Positions 1-8,203 are shown, numbered from the stretch's first letter. The stretch: DNA of 64,000 nucleotides from Jejuia sp. UBA6058 (GCA_002428965.1 DIYI01000009.1:124001-188000); one strand, 5' to 3'. Notes: generated by a model not told the origin, from the letters alone. Numbers and translations: made by a program.

Positions 1-600
1 TGCACTTATATCATAACCATTTTGTCGGGTATTGAAATTTGCGGTTCTATTAGGATCTAAACCACGTCCTCCAACATTAAGCTGTAGGCCAGCATCATCA
101 TTTTGAAAAATATTTAAACCTGCAACTTGACTGTAAATTTGGCGGGCATTGTTAGATGCTAAATTCGCCATAGACTGTTCTACTAAAACCACCTCAGTCT
201 TCTTACCTGCAAAAATGGCGGTTTCCTCAACATCGTTTAAGCGTCTTAATTCAAAGGCTCTTCTTTTGTGGGCGTTGATAATGACTTCAGAAAGTTCAGT
301 TGATAAATCTTTTAGTTCAATTTTTAAGCTTTTACCCGAATTTGTATTTACTGTTAGTTCTTCTACTTCATGCTCTAATGAAAAGAATATAAGGGTTATT
401 TCTTCTTTTAAGGTTTCAAATTCAAAGTTACCAGCGGAATCGGTTTTAGTTACAAGACCTGAAGCTTTATCGTAAACTTCAACATTGGAGATTGGACTTT
501 TGGTTTTTGCGAATACTACTGTTCCCTTAACCGTATTTTGTGCGTAGAAAGCAATACTAAAAAGTAGTGCTATTAATAAATTATAATCCTTTAATTTCAT
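1..600 (-). CDS. TonB-dependent outer-membrane receptor, N-terminal part (cut by window start)
   Basis: Only the first 200 codons lie in the window. The reading frame runs from an ATG at 600 to the edge without a stop. It begins with a signal peptide (LLIALLFSIAFYAQ), then a carboxypeptidase-like regulatory domain (about residues 22-100, ending in a run like LSEVIINA), then the plug domain, where VEQSMANLASNNARQIYSQV and GGRGLDPNRTANFNTRQ are visible. This is the arrangement of flavobacterial SusC/FecA-like receptors that bring ligands through the outer membrane using TonB energy. The start overlaps the 3' end of the HTTM gene by 20 bp, so the two are translationally coupled. The imelysin-like and DUF4856 lipoproteins upstream suggest a metal or metal-chelate ligand; this is inference, and the barrel is not visible. 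Confidence 0.9.
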   Translation of the reverse strand, partial: MKLKDYNLLIALLFSIAFYAQNTVKGTVVFAKTKSPISNVEVYDKASGLVTKTDSAGNFEFETLKEEITLIFFSLEHEVEELTVNTNSGKSLKIELKDLSTELSEVIINAHKRRAFELRRLNDVEETAIFAGKKTEVVLVEQSMANLASNNARQIYSQVAGLNIFQNDDAGLQLNVGGRGLDPNRTANFNTRQNGYDISA

Positions 601-1957
601 CATTAAAAGGTAAAATCCAATCCTTAGGTTTAAACGATTCTTTTTCGGCGTACAAATCTACATTTTTATCAATATATAACGTACTTAATCTGCCATTTAA
701 TGCTACATAACTTTCAACAAAAACTTTTACATTTTGATGCCCCTGCGACTTGAAATGATCACCAAGATAATGCGCATATTCTAAAATAAAATCTGGTTGA
801 AAACTCATTTGTTTTTCTTGAAATGGCGTTAAAAAATCTTTGTTATCAACGTAGAAGAATTCCCCAGATTCACCATTCACAATCTTGAAAGTTGAAATAC
901 CCATTTTTTCCATGAGCATGACTCGCCACGAAAAGCGATAGCCCTCTTCTGTCCAAAACAATTCTCCGGGATAAAGTGAATATCTGAACGGTAGAATCAA
1001 CTGGACAATGAAAAAACCTATTAATAAACCCGCAACAGGTTTTCTGAATTGATAAGTATAGTTTTGACTCTTTTTGATGAGACTTCTCACATTAGTTCGA
1101 AGTGACAAAGGACTTAAGATGTTACTTGTGATTTTGATAATCTTTTTATGTAATCTTGCATCAAAGAAGATTAAAGTGGACACAATCATGATAAATGGAA
1201 ACATGCCGATAGGGAATAACACTCTGGTAAACACATGAAAAAATACTACCAAAATAAACGCCAGCACTCTCGTTTTTCTGTAGAGCAACAAAAAAGGAAT
1301 GGTTAAATCGTACAACATACCACTCCAACTCATGGCGTAATGGAACCAATTTTGGTGCATTAAGGAGTCACCAATAAATGGTAAGTCGTACTTTGAAGTG
1401 AGCCATATTTTTAACGGTTGCGCTCTAAATAGCCAATCGCCATTAATTTTAGCTAAACCTGCATAAAAATACACTATACCTAAAAGTAGCTTTACACTAT
1501 CAATAGTCCATTTTGGTACTTTTTCATAACTCTTTTTCTTTAAAATAGTATCCATAGAGAAATGAGCGTTGGCTGGTAAAAAAATCATTAAAAAGCTCAA
1601 TAAGCTTATGAAGTAATAGTGATTTAGGTATGTGGTTTTATCCATCAATTCTATATAAGTAAAACTCAAAAAGAAACTGATGATAGCTATTCTATATTTT
1701 AAACCTAAAGCGACAAATAACGCAGATAACCCACAAATAATGAACAATAAATAGGTATGATTCCCTAAGGGTTTTACCCATTCAAAACCATAATATGAAA
1801 AATGAAATTTTGGTTCTAGATACAAGCTTTCAATCCAACCATGATACCAAAAACGGATAATACTAAAACACATCATAATACCAAACGCTATTCTAAACAC
1901 AGCTAAAGGTGCTGCATGTGTGTTTTTGTTTAGATATGTGTTTAGTTTAAAGCTCAC
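581..1957 (-). CDS. Vitamin K-dependent gamma-carboxylase homologue (HTTM domain protein)
   Basis: A 458-residue polytopic membrane protein matching the core of animal gamma-glutamyl carboxylase (GGCX) from the membrane domain into the lumenal part. Recalled GGCX motifs align by eye: NHSYLYGLLAF with LNHYYFISLLSF (His113 here, His160 in human), and IAGVKKLDADW with YAGLAKINGDW (Lys170 here, the catalytic-base Lys218 in human). Further matches are GMFPFIMI and the C-terminal VALNGRLSTLYIDKNVDL, matching VSINDRFQQR. GGCX uses reduced vitamin K to carboxylate glutamates; Flavobacteriaceae make menaquinone, a vitamin K. Whether this protein carboxylates anything is unknown, and bacterial homologues may have other roles. 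It sits between an imelysin-like lipoprotein and a TonB receptor whose start it overlaps. Confidence 0.85.
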   Translation of the reverse strand: MSFKLNTYLNKNTHAAPLAVFRIAFGIMMCFSIIRFWYHGWIESLYLEPKFHFSYYGFEWVKPLGNHTYLLFIICGLSALFVALGLKYRIAIISFFLSFTYIELMDKTTYLNHYYFISLLSFLMIFLPANAHFSMDTILKKKSYEKVPKWTIDSVKLLLGIVYFYAGLAKINGDWLFRAQPLKIWLTSKYDLPFIGDSLMHQNWFHYAMSWSGMLYDLTIPFLLLYRKTRVLAFILVVFFHVFTRVLFPIGMFPFIMIVSTLIFFDARLHKKIIKITSNILSPLSLRTNVRSLIKKSQNYTYQFRKPVAGLLIGFFIVQLILPFRYSLYPGELFWTEEGYRFSWRVMLMEKMGISTFKIVNGESGEFFYVDNKDFLTPFQEKQMSFQPDFILEYAHYLGDHFKSQGHQNVKVFVESYVALNGRLSTLYIDKNVDLYAEKESFKPKDWILPFNDEIKGL

Positions 1958-1966
1958 TTATTGAAT

Positions 1967-2000
1967 AAAAAAAGGTTGTCGAAAATGACAACCTTTTTTT
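1967..2000. terminator. Bidirectional hairpin inside the uptake operon
   Basis: A perfect stem of AAAAAAAGGTTGTC against GACAACCTTTTTTT with a 6-nt loop lies between the imelysin stop (2016) and the HTTM start (1957). It is symmetrical, with T-runs in both directions. On the minus strand it would terminate or attenuate transcription after the imelysin gene, making the HTTM and receptor genes expressed at lower level. Confidence 0.75.
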
Positions 2001-2015
2001 GATTTATTTTTTGTT

Positions 2016-3125
2016 TTAGTCTCCGTCAGCATCAACATAATCTACACTTATATTAAAGGCTTGCAACATATCTACTTTAAGAGAAACAACTACAAATTGC
2101 AAAGCATCATATGCCTGCGTCATTTTGGTATTATCATTATTAACCTGTGCATAAAAATCAGAATCTAAAGCCTCTAACTTCTCTCGGGCATCATCAAATC
2201 TAGAATTGATTAAATCAGCAAGATCACTTCTTTCCAAATCCATTAAGTAAGACTTAAAACTTGACCCTGAACCACTTCCAGAATATGATTTTCCATTAAA
2301 CAAATCTTGAACTGCGTTTAATGCTTCTAGAGCTAATTCTTTTGAATACATTCTACTATAATACCCTTCAACCTTTTCTGGTAGAGGCGTCGAAGAAAAG
2401 TTACCTGCAGGAATTCCAATTTTATTAGCTCTTAGACCTTTTTCATAATAGAATACAAAATCATTTGTAAATTTATTCAGAGTGCTTGTACCTGTATTTC
2501 CTGTTTGACTGACGAATATACTTCTATAAGAATTTGTCCAATCATTTAATACTGATTCTGTTAAGGATTTCATTTGATCAATAACATCTGATAAATAATT
2601 TTTATATTTTTCATCCGCATATTTTACTAAAACGGTTATTGCCCCTTGATCATCAGCTATTCCATATAGTAAATAATCAACAGCTGGAAATCCCACAGCA
2701 TCATTATTGTTTACATTTGATAAATCATAACTTCCCGAAGCTATATTGTTTTCTATATCCGTTATATTTGTAGGATATACATTCATTTGAAAATTATACA
2801 ATAACTCTTCCGCTTTACCGATGTTGAAAACCTCAATATGTTGCCAAATTTTATAAGCTTCAATAAATGAGGTTCTAAGTTCATCAAGATTATTTTGATT
2901 TGTATTATTTATAAACGTTTCTTTTTTAGTCTTTAAATCGGAAAGTTTAGCATTGAGATCTTCAAAGGCAGGAATAATAATATTATCAGCGACATTAGCC
3001 AATAAAGCTCCTCTATCAAAATTATCGTTTCCGCCAGTTGGTCCATCGTCTGAAGAAGACGAACTACAAGCCACTATTAATCCTGTAATAATTAATCCTA
3101 AAAAAAACTTTCTCATCTGTTTCAA
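2016..3125 (-). CDS. Imelysin-like (peptidase M75 family) lipoprotein
   Basis: A 369-residue lipoprotein with lipobox LIVAC (Cys20 from the first ATG; an ATG three codons later is equally possible) and a serine/aspartate-rich spacer. The helical repeat body resembles imelysin/EfeO-like M75 proteins, which are periplasmic or surface-bound iron-uptake proteins rather than proven proteases. The diagnostic segment reads VGFPAVDYLLYG, where the classical GxHxxE motif would have His and Glu; here they are Pro and Asp. QHIE near residue 95 may provide other metal ligands. It has its own promoter-like box upstream and is followed by a hairpin before the HTTM gene. Role in iron handling is inferred from family and from the TonB receptor. 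Confidence 0.85.
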   Translation of the reverse strand: MKQMRKFFLGLIITGLIVACSSSSSDDGPTGGNDNFDRGALLANVADNIIIPAFEDLNAKLSDLKTKKETFINNTNQNNLDELRTSFIEAYKIWQHIEVFNIGKAEELLYNFQMNVYPTNITDIENNIASGSYDLSNVNNNDAVGFPAVDYLLYGIADDQGAITVLVKYADEKYKNYLSDVIDQMKSLTESVLNDWTNSYRSIFVSQTGNTGTSTLNKFTNDFVFYYEKGLRANKIGIPAGNFSSTPLPEKVEGYYSRMYSKELALEALNAVQDLFNGKSYSGSGSGSSFKSYLMDLERSDLADLINSRFDDAREKLEALDSDFYAQVNNDNTKMTQAYDALQFVVVSLKVDMLQAFNISVDYVDADGD

Positions 3126-3153
3126 TTTTATCTTTACTTTTTCAAAAACTTTG

Positions 3154-3161
3154 CAAAAATA
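3154..3161 (-). promoter_or_regulatory. Minus-7 promoter box for the imelysin gene
   Basis: On the minus strand this reads TATTTTTG, fitting the Bacteroidetes TAnnTTTG box, 28 bp upstream of the ATG at 3125. A TTG lies 16 bp further upstream, closer than the usual 19 bp, so the minus-33 element is weak. Confidence 0.45.
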
Positions 3162-3235
3162 GGAAAAAGTAGTCGCTCAATTTTGACCTAGAACAACTAC
3201 TTTAACTTTATAAATAATAACTAACTCTTCATTCT

Positions 3236-4435
3236 TTAGCTTCCTGCTTGCGCTACGGTGAAATTGAACTTAGCTGCTATAGTATCTGACATAGTATCTA
3301 AAGCTTGTTCTGTAATATCCCAAAAACCATTTCCTGTTGTTAAAGTTGTGATAAACCCATCAACTTCAGATTTTGTAAAATATGGCTCATTAGTTCCTGG
3401 TTTTCTAGTAAATTGTAAACTATAGATAAAACCAAAACCTTCAGATAAATCGTGGAATGCAGCACCTTTATCAGTGGCTAGAACATTTTTTCCTTGCTGT
3501 AAATAGTACACCGCTCTTATTCCAATAATTTCAGAGATTTTCTCTTTGATGATTTCTGCTTGCGCATCTCTAATTGTATAATTTTTTGCGACAATAGCAG
3601 CTCTACCTAATTTAAAAGCTTGGTAAATTTCATCTGCAATTCCAGCAAAATCATCATCACCCTCAGCACGACCGATATATTTATTTAAAAAGCTGTCGGC
3701 TCCTAAATCAGCATTTGGGTCAGCAGGATCAGCATTTACACCATATACATAACCGTAAGCTTCATCCCATTTGTGCTCCATAGTAGTGTAATCTTTACCC
3801 TCTGCAACGATATCGGCATCATTATCTGCAACATTAGTACCTGCATCCAATACTGCAGTACTTAAGTAATTATTTAGCGCTTGGTCCACCATTAAAGCAC
3901 CTATAAGCCCCTTATTCACTGCTTGGTTATACTCTAATCCTTTAGCGTTAACGTATCTTGTAGATCCTCCTCCGGCTTCTTGAATTTTTCCAGCTGTACC
4001 AGAAGCTGCATCTACACCCCAATTTGGATACACTTCATCAACTTGAGCTGCAATCCAAGAATCAAAATCTGCTTTAATTGCATTGCCATCAGTAGTATTT
4101 GCAGAAAAGTAATCTGCCGAAGCTGCTGTTTTACTGCGAATAGTTTTAGTTGAAGCATTCAAATCAGCATCCGAGAATTTATCTCCAGTATTGGTAAACA
4201 TACCATCTAAATCTTCTTCAGTTTTAGAAGTATCTTTTAAACCATCAATAAACTCTTGTCCCATTTGAATTCTGGTAGTTTGACCATTAAAATCTACAGT
4301 TGTATTTCCATTTCTTTGAAAACTGTAAGTTGCTGGTGCAACCACGTTTGATGGCCCTCCTGTATTGTCGTCATCATTTGAACATGATTGGAAAAAAGCC
4401 GAAGCTACAAACAAGCTTAATATAATTTTTTTCAT
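3236..4435 (-). CDS. DUF4856 domain lipoprotein
   Basis: A 399-residue lipoprotein with lipobox FFQSC (Cys18) followed by an Asp/Asn-rich linker. The body (from about residue 35, ATYSFQRNGNTTVDFNGQT) matches what I know of the Bacteroidetes-only DUF4856 family, which regularly accompanies imelysin-like proteins, HTTM proteins and TonB receptors. No enzyme motif is visible. It is first in the minus-strand group, 110 bp ahead of the imelysin gene, and has an excellent promoter upstream. A role as a surface binding partner for the same ligand as the receptor is inference from gene order. Confidence 0.8.
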   Translation of the reverse strand: MKKIILSLFVASAFFQSCSNDDDNTGGPSNVVAPATYSFQRNGNTTVDFNGQTTRIQMGQEFIDGLKDTSKTEEDLDGMFTNTGDKFSDADLNASTKTIRSKTAASADYFSANTTDGNAIKADFDSWIAAQVDEVYPNWGVDAASGTAGKIQEAGGGSTRYVNAKGLEYNQAVNKGLIGALMVDQALNNYLSTAVLDAGTNVADNDADIVAEGKDYTTMEHKWDEAYGYVYGVNADPADPNADLGADSFLNKYIGRAEGDDDFAGIADEIYQAFKLGRAAIVAKNYTIRDAQAEIIKEKISEIIGIRAVYYLQQGKNVLATDKGAAFHDLSEGFGFIYSLQFTRKPGTNEPYFTKSEVDGFITTLTTGNGFWDITEQALDTMSDTIAAKFNFTVAQAGS

Positions 4436-4490
4436 AGTTTGGATTTGGTGTCTTTTTATTTAGACTTATTATAAATAGTTATTTCGAGGA

Positions 4491-4521
4491 CAAAAATAAT
4501 ACCTATAAGTTCTTACGCAAA
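4491..4521 (-). promoter_or_regulatory. Complete Bacteroidetes promoter for the DUF4856 operon
   Basis: Read on the minus strand, TTTG (4521-4518) is followed after exactly 19 bp by TATTTTTG (4498-4491). Both boxes match the primary-sigma consensus TTTG-N19-TAnnTTTG of Bacteroidetes. The start codon is 55 bp downstream, leaving a leader of roughly 50 nt. Confidence 0.7.
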
Positions 4522-4694
4522 GTTTATTTAGATTAAATTTAAATAAAGATTTAAGATTATTTATATATTATTATAAACCAATATCTTACGAAATGTTAAA
4601 ATTCAAAATTTAACATTTAGATAAACTACTCGAATAGATTTTACTATGATTTATATAAGTAAAAGAAAACATAGCGTATACAAAAAAGTATAGC

Positions 4695-4816
4695 TTTTGG
4701 GCTATGTTTTAGCTAGCAAGTTTGCCCGCGTTAGGGATTGAGGCATTTGTTGAAGCTCCTCGACGTTGGAGAGAGCGACTGCCGAAAGCCCGACCCCATG
4801 AGGGTAACGCCCAAAA
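4695..4816 (-). repeat. Flavobacterial structured intergenic element, copy 1
   Basis: This is the only structured part of the 385-bp gap between the DUF4856 and HMG-CoA lyase genes (4436-4820). Outer arms TTTTGGGC (4695-4702) and GCCCAAAA (4809-4816) pair. Inside are GCGTTAGGGATTG (4729-4741), TCCTCGACGTTGGAGAGA and CGAAAGCCCGACCCC. On the minus strand it begins two bases beyond the lyase stop codon and reads GGGCGTTACCC...GGTCGGGCTTTCGGC...CAATCCCTAACGC, a pattern I recall as widespread between genes in Flavobacteriaceae. It may act as a 3'-UTR structure or terminator. A second, degenerate copy lies at 49583-49665. The rest of the gap, apart from the promoter, shows nothing recognisable. Confidence 0.6.
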
Positions 4817-4820
4817 ACAT

Positions 4821-5693
4821 TTAATGAAAATGATTGAATATTTTAGACGCCTCATTGTAAGCACTTTCAAAACTCAAAGCATTTAAATTATTCTTTTGAA
4901 GTGAAGTAAAATAGGATAACAACTTTTCTGTGGGCATATTACCTGTAAGTTCATCCTTCGCCATCGGGCAACCGCCAAAACCTTGGATGGCTCCATCAAA
5001 TCTGTTACATCCAGCCTTATGTGCCGCGTCTACTTTTTCAAACCAAGAAGAAGGTGTTGTATGTAAATGCGCGCCAAATTCTATATTAGGGTATCTTGGA
5101 ATTAAATTAGAAAACAAATAATCCATGCTTTCAGGATTGGAGGTTCCCACTGTATCACTTAAGGATAAAATTTTAACGCCCATACTAGCTAATTTCTCAG
5201 TCCACTCCCCTACTATATCCACATTCCAAGGGTCTCCATAAGGGTTACCAAAACCCATAGAAATATAAACTACTAATTCTTTATTTGATGTATCTGCTAT
5301 TTCAATAATCTCGGAAAGCACATCAACAGATTGGGCAATAGTTTTATGTGTGTTCCGCATCTGGAAATTCTCTGAAATTGAAAATGGATAGCCTAAATAA
5401 TCTATTTCTTTATGCTTACATGCATCGTTAGCTCCCCTAACATTTGCAATAATTGCTAGAAGTTTACTTGTGGTTTTACTTAAATCTAACTGAGACAAAA
5501 CAGCTGCTGTATCCACCATTTGCGGTATGGCTTTTGGGGACACAAAACTCCCAAAATCTATAGTATCAAAACCCACTCTTAAAAGGGATTGAATGTACTG
5601 CACTTTTTGTTCCGTTGGAATAAATTGCTTTATCCCTTGCATAGCATCGCGCGGACATTCAATAATTTTAATAGGTTTCGACATAAAACTCAA
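4821..5693 (-). CDS. mvaB: Hydroxymethylglutaryl-CoA lyase
   Basis: A 290-residue TIM-barrel enzyme of the HMGL-like family that splits 3-hydroxy-3-methylglutaryl-CoA into acetyl-CoA and acetoacetate in the cytosol, the last step of leucine breakdown. Visible features are the N-terminal IIECPRDAMQGI (catalytic Arg and Asp of the first strand), the metal-ligand HLHTTPSSW near residue 210, and the cysteine loop GFGGCPMAKDELTGN near residue 240 that characterises HMG-CoA lyases. Length fits the family. It stands alone, with the structured repeat immediately after its stop. Related acyltransferase-type members (e.g. isopropylmalate synthases) are longer, so the assignment is solid. Confidence 0.9.
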   Translation of the reverse strand: MSFMSKPIKIIECPRDAMQGIKQFIPTEQKVQYIQSLLRVGFDTIDFGSFVSPKAIPQMVDTAAVLSQLDLSKTTSKLLAIIANVRGANDACKHKEIDYLGYPFSISENFQMRNTHKTIAQSVDVLSEIIEIADTSNKELVVYISMGFGNPYGDPWNVDIVGEWTEKLASMGVKILSLSDTVGTSNPESMDYLFSNLIPRYPNIEFGAHLHTTPSSWFEKVDAAHKAGCNRFDGAIQGFGGCPMAKDELTGNMPTEKLLSYFTSLQKNNLNALSFESAYNEASKIFNHFH

Positions 5694-5767
5694 TACATAA
5701 AGTGCATAAAAATACTATTATTTAGCGAAGTTTAAATAAACTCTAAAGGGTTATAGAAGATATGAAA

Positions 5768-5805
5768 GTGGCGCAATCTGCATAAATATTGCGCAAATTC
5801 GCCAC
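5768..5805. repeat. Nested inverted repeat between divergent genes
   Basis: GCGCAAT (5771-5777) and ATTGCGC (5788-5794) form a perfect pair, flanked by GTGGCG and CGCCAC (5768 and 5800-5805). It lies between the divergent HMG-CoA lyase and M43 protease genes, so it could be a regulator site or a hairpin. No function can be proved from sequence. Confidence 0.4.
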
Positions 5806-5834
5806 ACAACACCAATTACAAAGTGCAAAATTTA

Positions 5835-5858
5835 AGTAGTTTATCGAAAAAAACTACT
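5835..5858. repeat. Hairpin upstream of the M43 protease gene
   Basis: AGTAGTTT (5835-5842) pairs with AAACTACT (5851-5858) around an 8-nt loop and is followed by CTTTATT. It is 117 bp ahead of the M43 start. No gene on the plus strand ends just before it, so it may be a leader structure rather than a terminator. Confidence 0.35.
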
Positions 5859-5975
5859 CTTTATTGGCATAGAAATCCATTATGCAGAGATAAACGATTA
5901 TAATTTGGGTTTTAACGTTTTTTTTACACTCGACCTCGCATTATTGATAGTTTTGCTGACGTAATAGCCCTACAA

Positions 5976-7139
5976 ATGAAAATACTCCAAAAAACCTACA
6001 TAATTTTTATCATATTGGTATTTTTAATTTCGGCGTCTTCTTATGGACAAGAAATAGTTGGTCACGACGATCAAATTACCGATAAATTAGCCAATCTCGA
6101 CGAACATGGTAAAAAACTTCTAAAGGAATACCAACAAGATTATTTAACACTTAACATAGGTAAGAGCAGTAGTTCCAAAAAACAAAAATTTCTTATTCCT
6201 GTTAAAGCGCACGTTGTAAGAGATTCTGATGGTCATGGTGGGTTGAGTAATAACAGTATACAAAGTTCCCTTGAAGATTTAAACTATATTTTCGAAGATG
6301 TTAATGTTAGCTTTTACCTATTTGATGGCATAGAGTTCATTAATGACAGTAGTTTAAATCAAATTATAAAAGGTAATGAAGGCGCATTAATTAACGATCA
6401 CTACGAAGAAGGTGTATTGAACATCTATTTCACCGACAAAATTTTAAATGCTACAAACACCAGTATATGTGGATACAATGCTGATAATTTAGACAAGAAC
6501 ATCGTGATTCTTAAAAATAGCTGTGCTGTAAATGGGTCTTCTATGGCACATGAAATAGGGCATTTCTTCTCCTTGTTACACACACATGGAAATGGAAATA
6601 ACGGTACTGAAGAATTGGTTGATGGCAGTAATTGCGATACAACTGGAGATGGTTTATGTGATACTCCAGCGGACCCTGGTTTATCTTATGACAATGTAGA
6701 TGAAGATTGTAATTATATGGGTGACGCCACAGATGCTAATGGCGATTATTATAGCCCAGATACGGGCAATGTAATGTCTTATTCTAGAAAATCTTGTCGT
6801 GATCATTTTAGCACACAACAATATGCTAGAATGTATGCCTACTATGTTATGATGAAAGACGAAATTTTTGATGAGTTTGAAGTAAGCACAACAACTACAG
6901 AAGGTTTAGAAAATGTAAAAATTTACCCTAACCCTGTTACCGATGGACAAATTCACATTCAAAGAGATGAATTTCTTAATGAAACACTGCAGTTTGAAGT
7001 TACAAATCTTTCTGGACAAATTCTCTTTAAAGGATTTAGTAATAATGATTTAATAAATGTCAATAGACTGCCATCTGGAAGTTACTTTATTACACTTAGT
7101 AATGCAGAAACTAAGGTAACGCGACGATTTATAAAATAA
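5976..7139 (+). CDS. Secreted M43 (pappalysin-family) zinc metalloprotease with type IX secretion tail
   Basis: A 387-residue exported protease. A signal peptide (IIFIILVFLISASSYG) is followed by a short pro-region and a catalytic domain with HEIGHFFSLLHTH, giving zinc ligands His192, His196 and His202 and catalytic Glu193, plus the Met-turn GNVMSY about 70 residues later. This is the metzincin M43 signature. Six cysteines in the catalytic part suggest disulphides. The last ~75 residues (KIYPNPVTDGQIHI to VTRRFIK) are a Por-secretion C-terminal sorting domain, so the enzyme should leave through the type IX system and be cleaved on the surface. Monocistronic; convergent with pyrD only 7 bp away. 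Substrate unknown. Confidence 0.9.
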   Translation: MKILQKTYIIFIILVFLISASSYGQEIVGHDDQITDKLANLDEHGKKLLKEYQQDYLTLNIGKSSSSKKQKFLIPVKAHVVRDSDGHGGLSNNSIQSSLEDLNYIFEDVNVSFYLFDGIEFINDSSLNQIIKGNEGALINDHYEEGVLNIYFTDKILNATNTSICGYNADNLDKNIVILKNSCAVNGSSMAHEIGHFFSLLHTHGNGNNGTEELVDGSNCDTTGDGLCDTPADPGLSYDNVDEDCNYMGDATDANGDYYSPDTGNVMSYSRKSCRDHFSTQQYARMYAYYVMMKDEIFDEFEVSTTTTEGLENVKIYPNPVTDGQIHIQRDEFLNETLQFEVTNLSGQILFKGFSNNDLINVNRLPSGSYFITLSNAETKVTRRFIK

Positions 7140-7146
7140 CTAAGTT

Positions 7147-8181
7147 CTAATTACTAGAGAGTATTGCTTTATTTATGCGCTTTATTAAATTAGGCCCTTC
7201 ATAAATAAAGCCAGTGTAAATTTGTATCAAATCTGCACCTGCCTCTAATTTTTCCAAAGCATCTTCTTCAGAATGTATACCTCCAACACCAATTATTGGA
7301 AATGCTTTATTGCTTTTTTCTGAAAGATATTTAATAACACGGGTACTCTTAGATTTAATTGGCTGTCCGCTTAAACCTCCATTACCTATGCTTTCTAATG
7401 TTTCTTTTGAAGCTCTTAAATTTGCTCTATCTGTAGATGTGTTGCTTGCAATAACCCCATCCAATTTCGTGTCAATAACTAATTCTACAATTTCATCTAA
7501 TTGACCATCATTTAAATCTGGAGCAATTTTCAAAACAATTGGTCTTTGAACTTCAAAGCTTTCGTTTGCTTTCTGAACCTCTCCTATAAGTTCCTCTAAA
7601 TAATCTTTATCATTCAGTTTTGCATGACTCCCAACATTGGGACAACTTACATTAAGCACAAAATAATCCACATATGGATGAAGAGCGTTAAAGCATTGTA
7701 GATAATCTTTGGTATAATCTTCTGGTTTTGTTGCTGTATTTTTACCAATGTTACCCCCAATAATCAATTTGCCTTTATTTTTCTTTAGTTGTTCAATTGC
7801 CGCCTCTAGACCATCATTATTAAAGCCCATTCTATTAATAATACCCTTATCATCCTTGAGTCTGAACAAGCGTTTTTTAGGATTTCCAGCTTGTCCTTTA
7901 GGCGTCACCGTTCCAATTTCGATAAAACCAAAACCAAAATTAGCAAGCTCATTGTACAAGACGGCATTTTTATCAAAACCAGCTGCTAATCCTATAGGAT
8001 TTTTAAATTTTAGTCCGAAAACCTCACGTTCTAATCGCCGATCATTCAGCTGATACAGGCTTCTATACAAAGTAGGCAATCCTGGAATTTGTGAAGTAAA
8101 TTTTACAAGACTAAAGGTAAAATAATGGATTTTTTCGGGGTCGAAGGCAAAAAATATTGGTCTAAGAAGCGCTTTATACAT
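7147..8181 (-). CDS. pyrD: Dihydroorotate dehydrogenase (quinone), class 2
   Basis: A 344-residue enzyme oxidising dihydroorotate to orotate in pyrimidine synthesis, passing electrons to menaquinone. The N-terminal ~45 residues (LLRPIFFAFDPEKIHYFTF) form the helical membrane-docking segment that separates class 2 from class 1. FMN and substrate motifs are present: GLAAGFDKNAV, NRMGFNNDG, FVLNVSCPNV (with the class 2 catalytic Ser in NVSCPN) and GVGGI near the C-terminus. Length is typical. It is a single gene with a TATTTTTG box 14 bp before the ATG and converges on the M43 gene. Confidence 0.97.
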   Translation of the reverse strand: MYKALLRPIFFAFDPEKIHYFTFSLVKFTSQIPGLPTLYRSLYQLNDRRLEREVFGLKFKNPIGLAAGFDKNAVLYNELANFGFGFIEIGTVTPKGQAGNPKKRLFRLKDDKGIINRMGFNNDGLEAAIEQLKKNKGKLIIGGNIGKNTATKPEDYTKDYLQCFNALHPYVDYFVLNVSCPNVGSHAKLNDKDYLEELIGEVQKANESFEVQRPIVLKIAPDLNDGQLDEIVELVIDTKLDGVIASNTSTDRANLRASKETLESIGNGGLSGQPIKSKSTRVIKYLSEKSNKAFPIIGVGGIHSEEDALEKLEAGADLIQIYTGFIYEGPNLIKRINKAILSSN

Positions 8182-8195
8182 CTGTAATATTTGTG

Positions 8196-8203
8196 CAAAA
8201 ATA
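8196..8203 (-). promoter_or_regulatory. Minus-7 promoter box for pyrD
   Basis: Minus-strand TATTTTTG, 14 bp from the pyrD start codon. No clear TTTG at 19 bp spacing. Confidence 0.4.

Noticed and set aside
149..475. 108-residue plus-strand frame at the window start
   Set aside because: Antisense to the TonB receptor plug region, which has clear homology; low-complexity Ser-rich translation.
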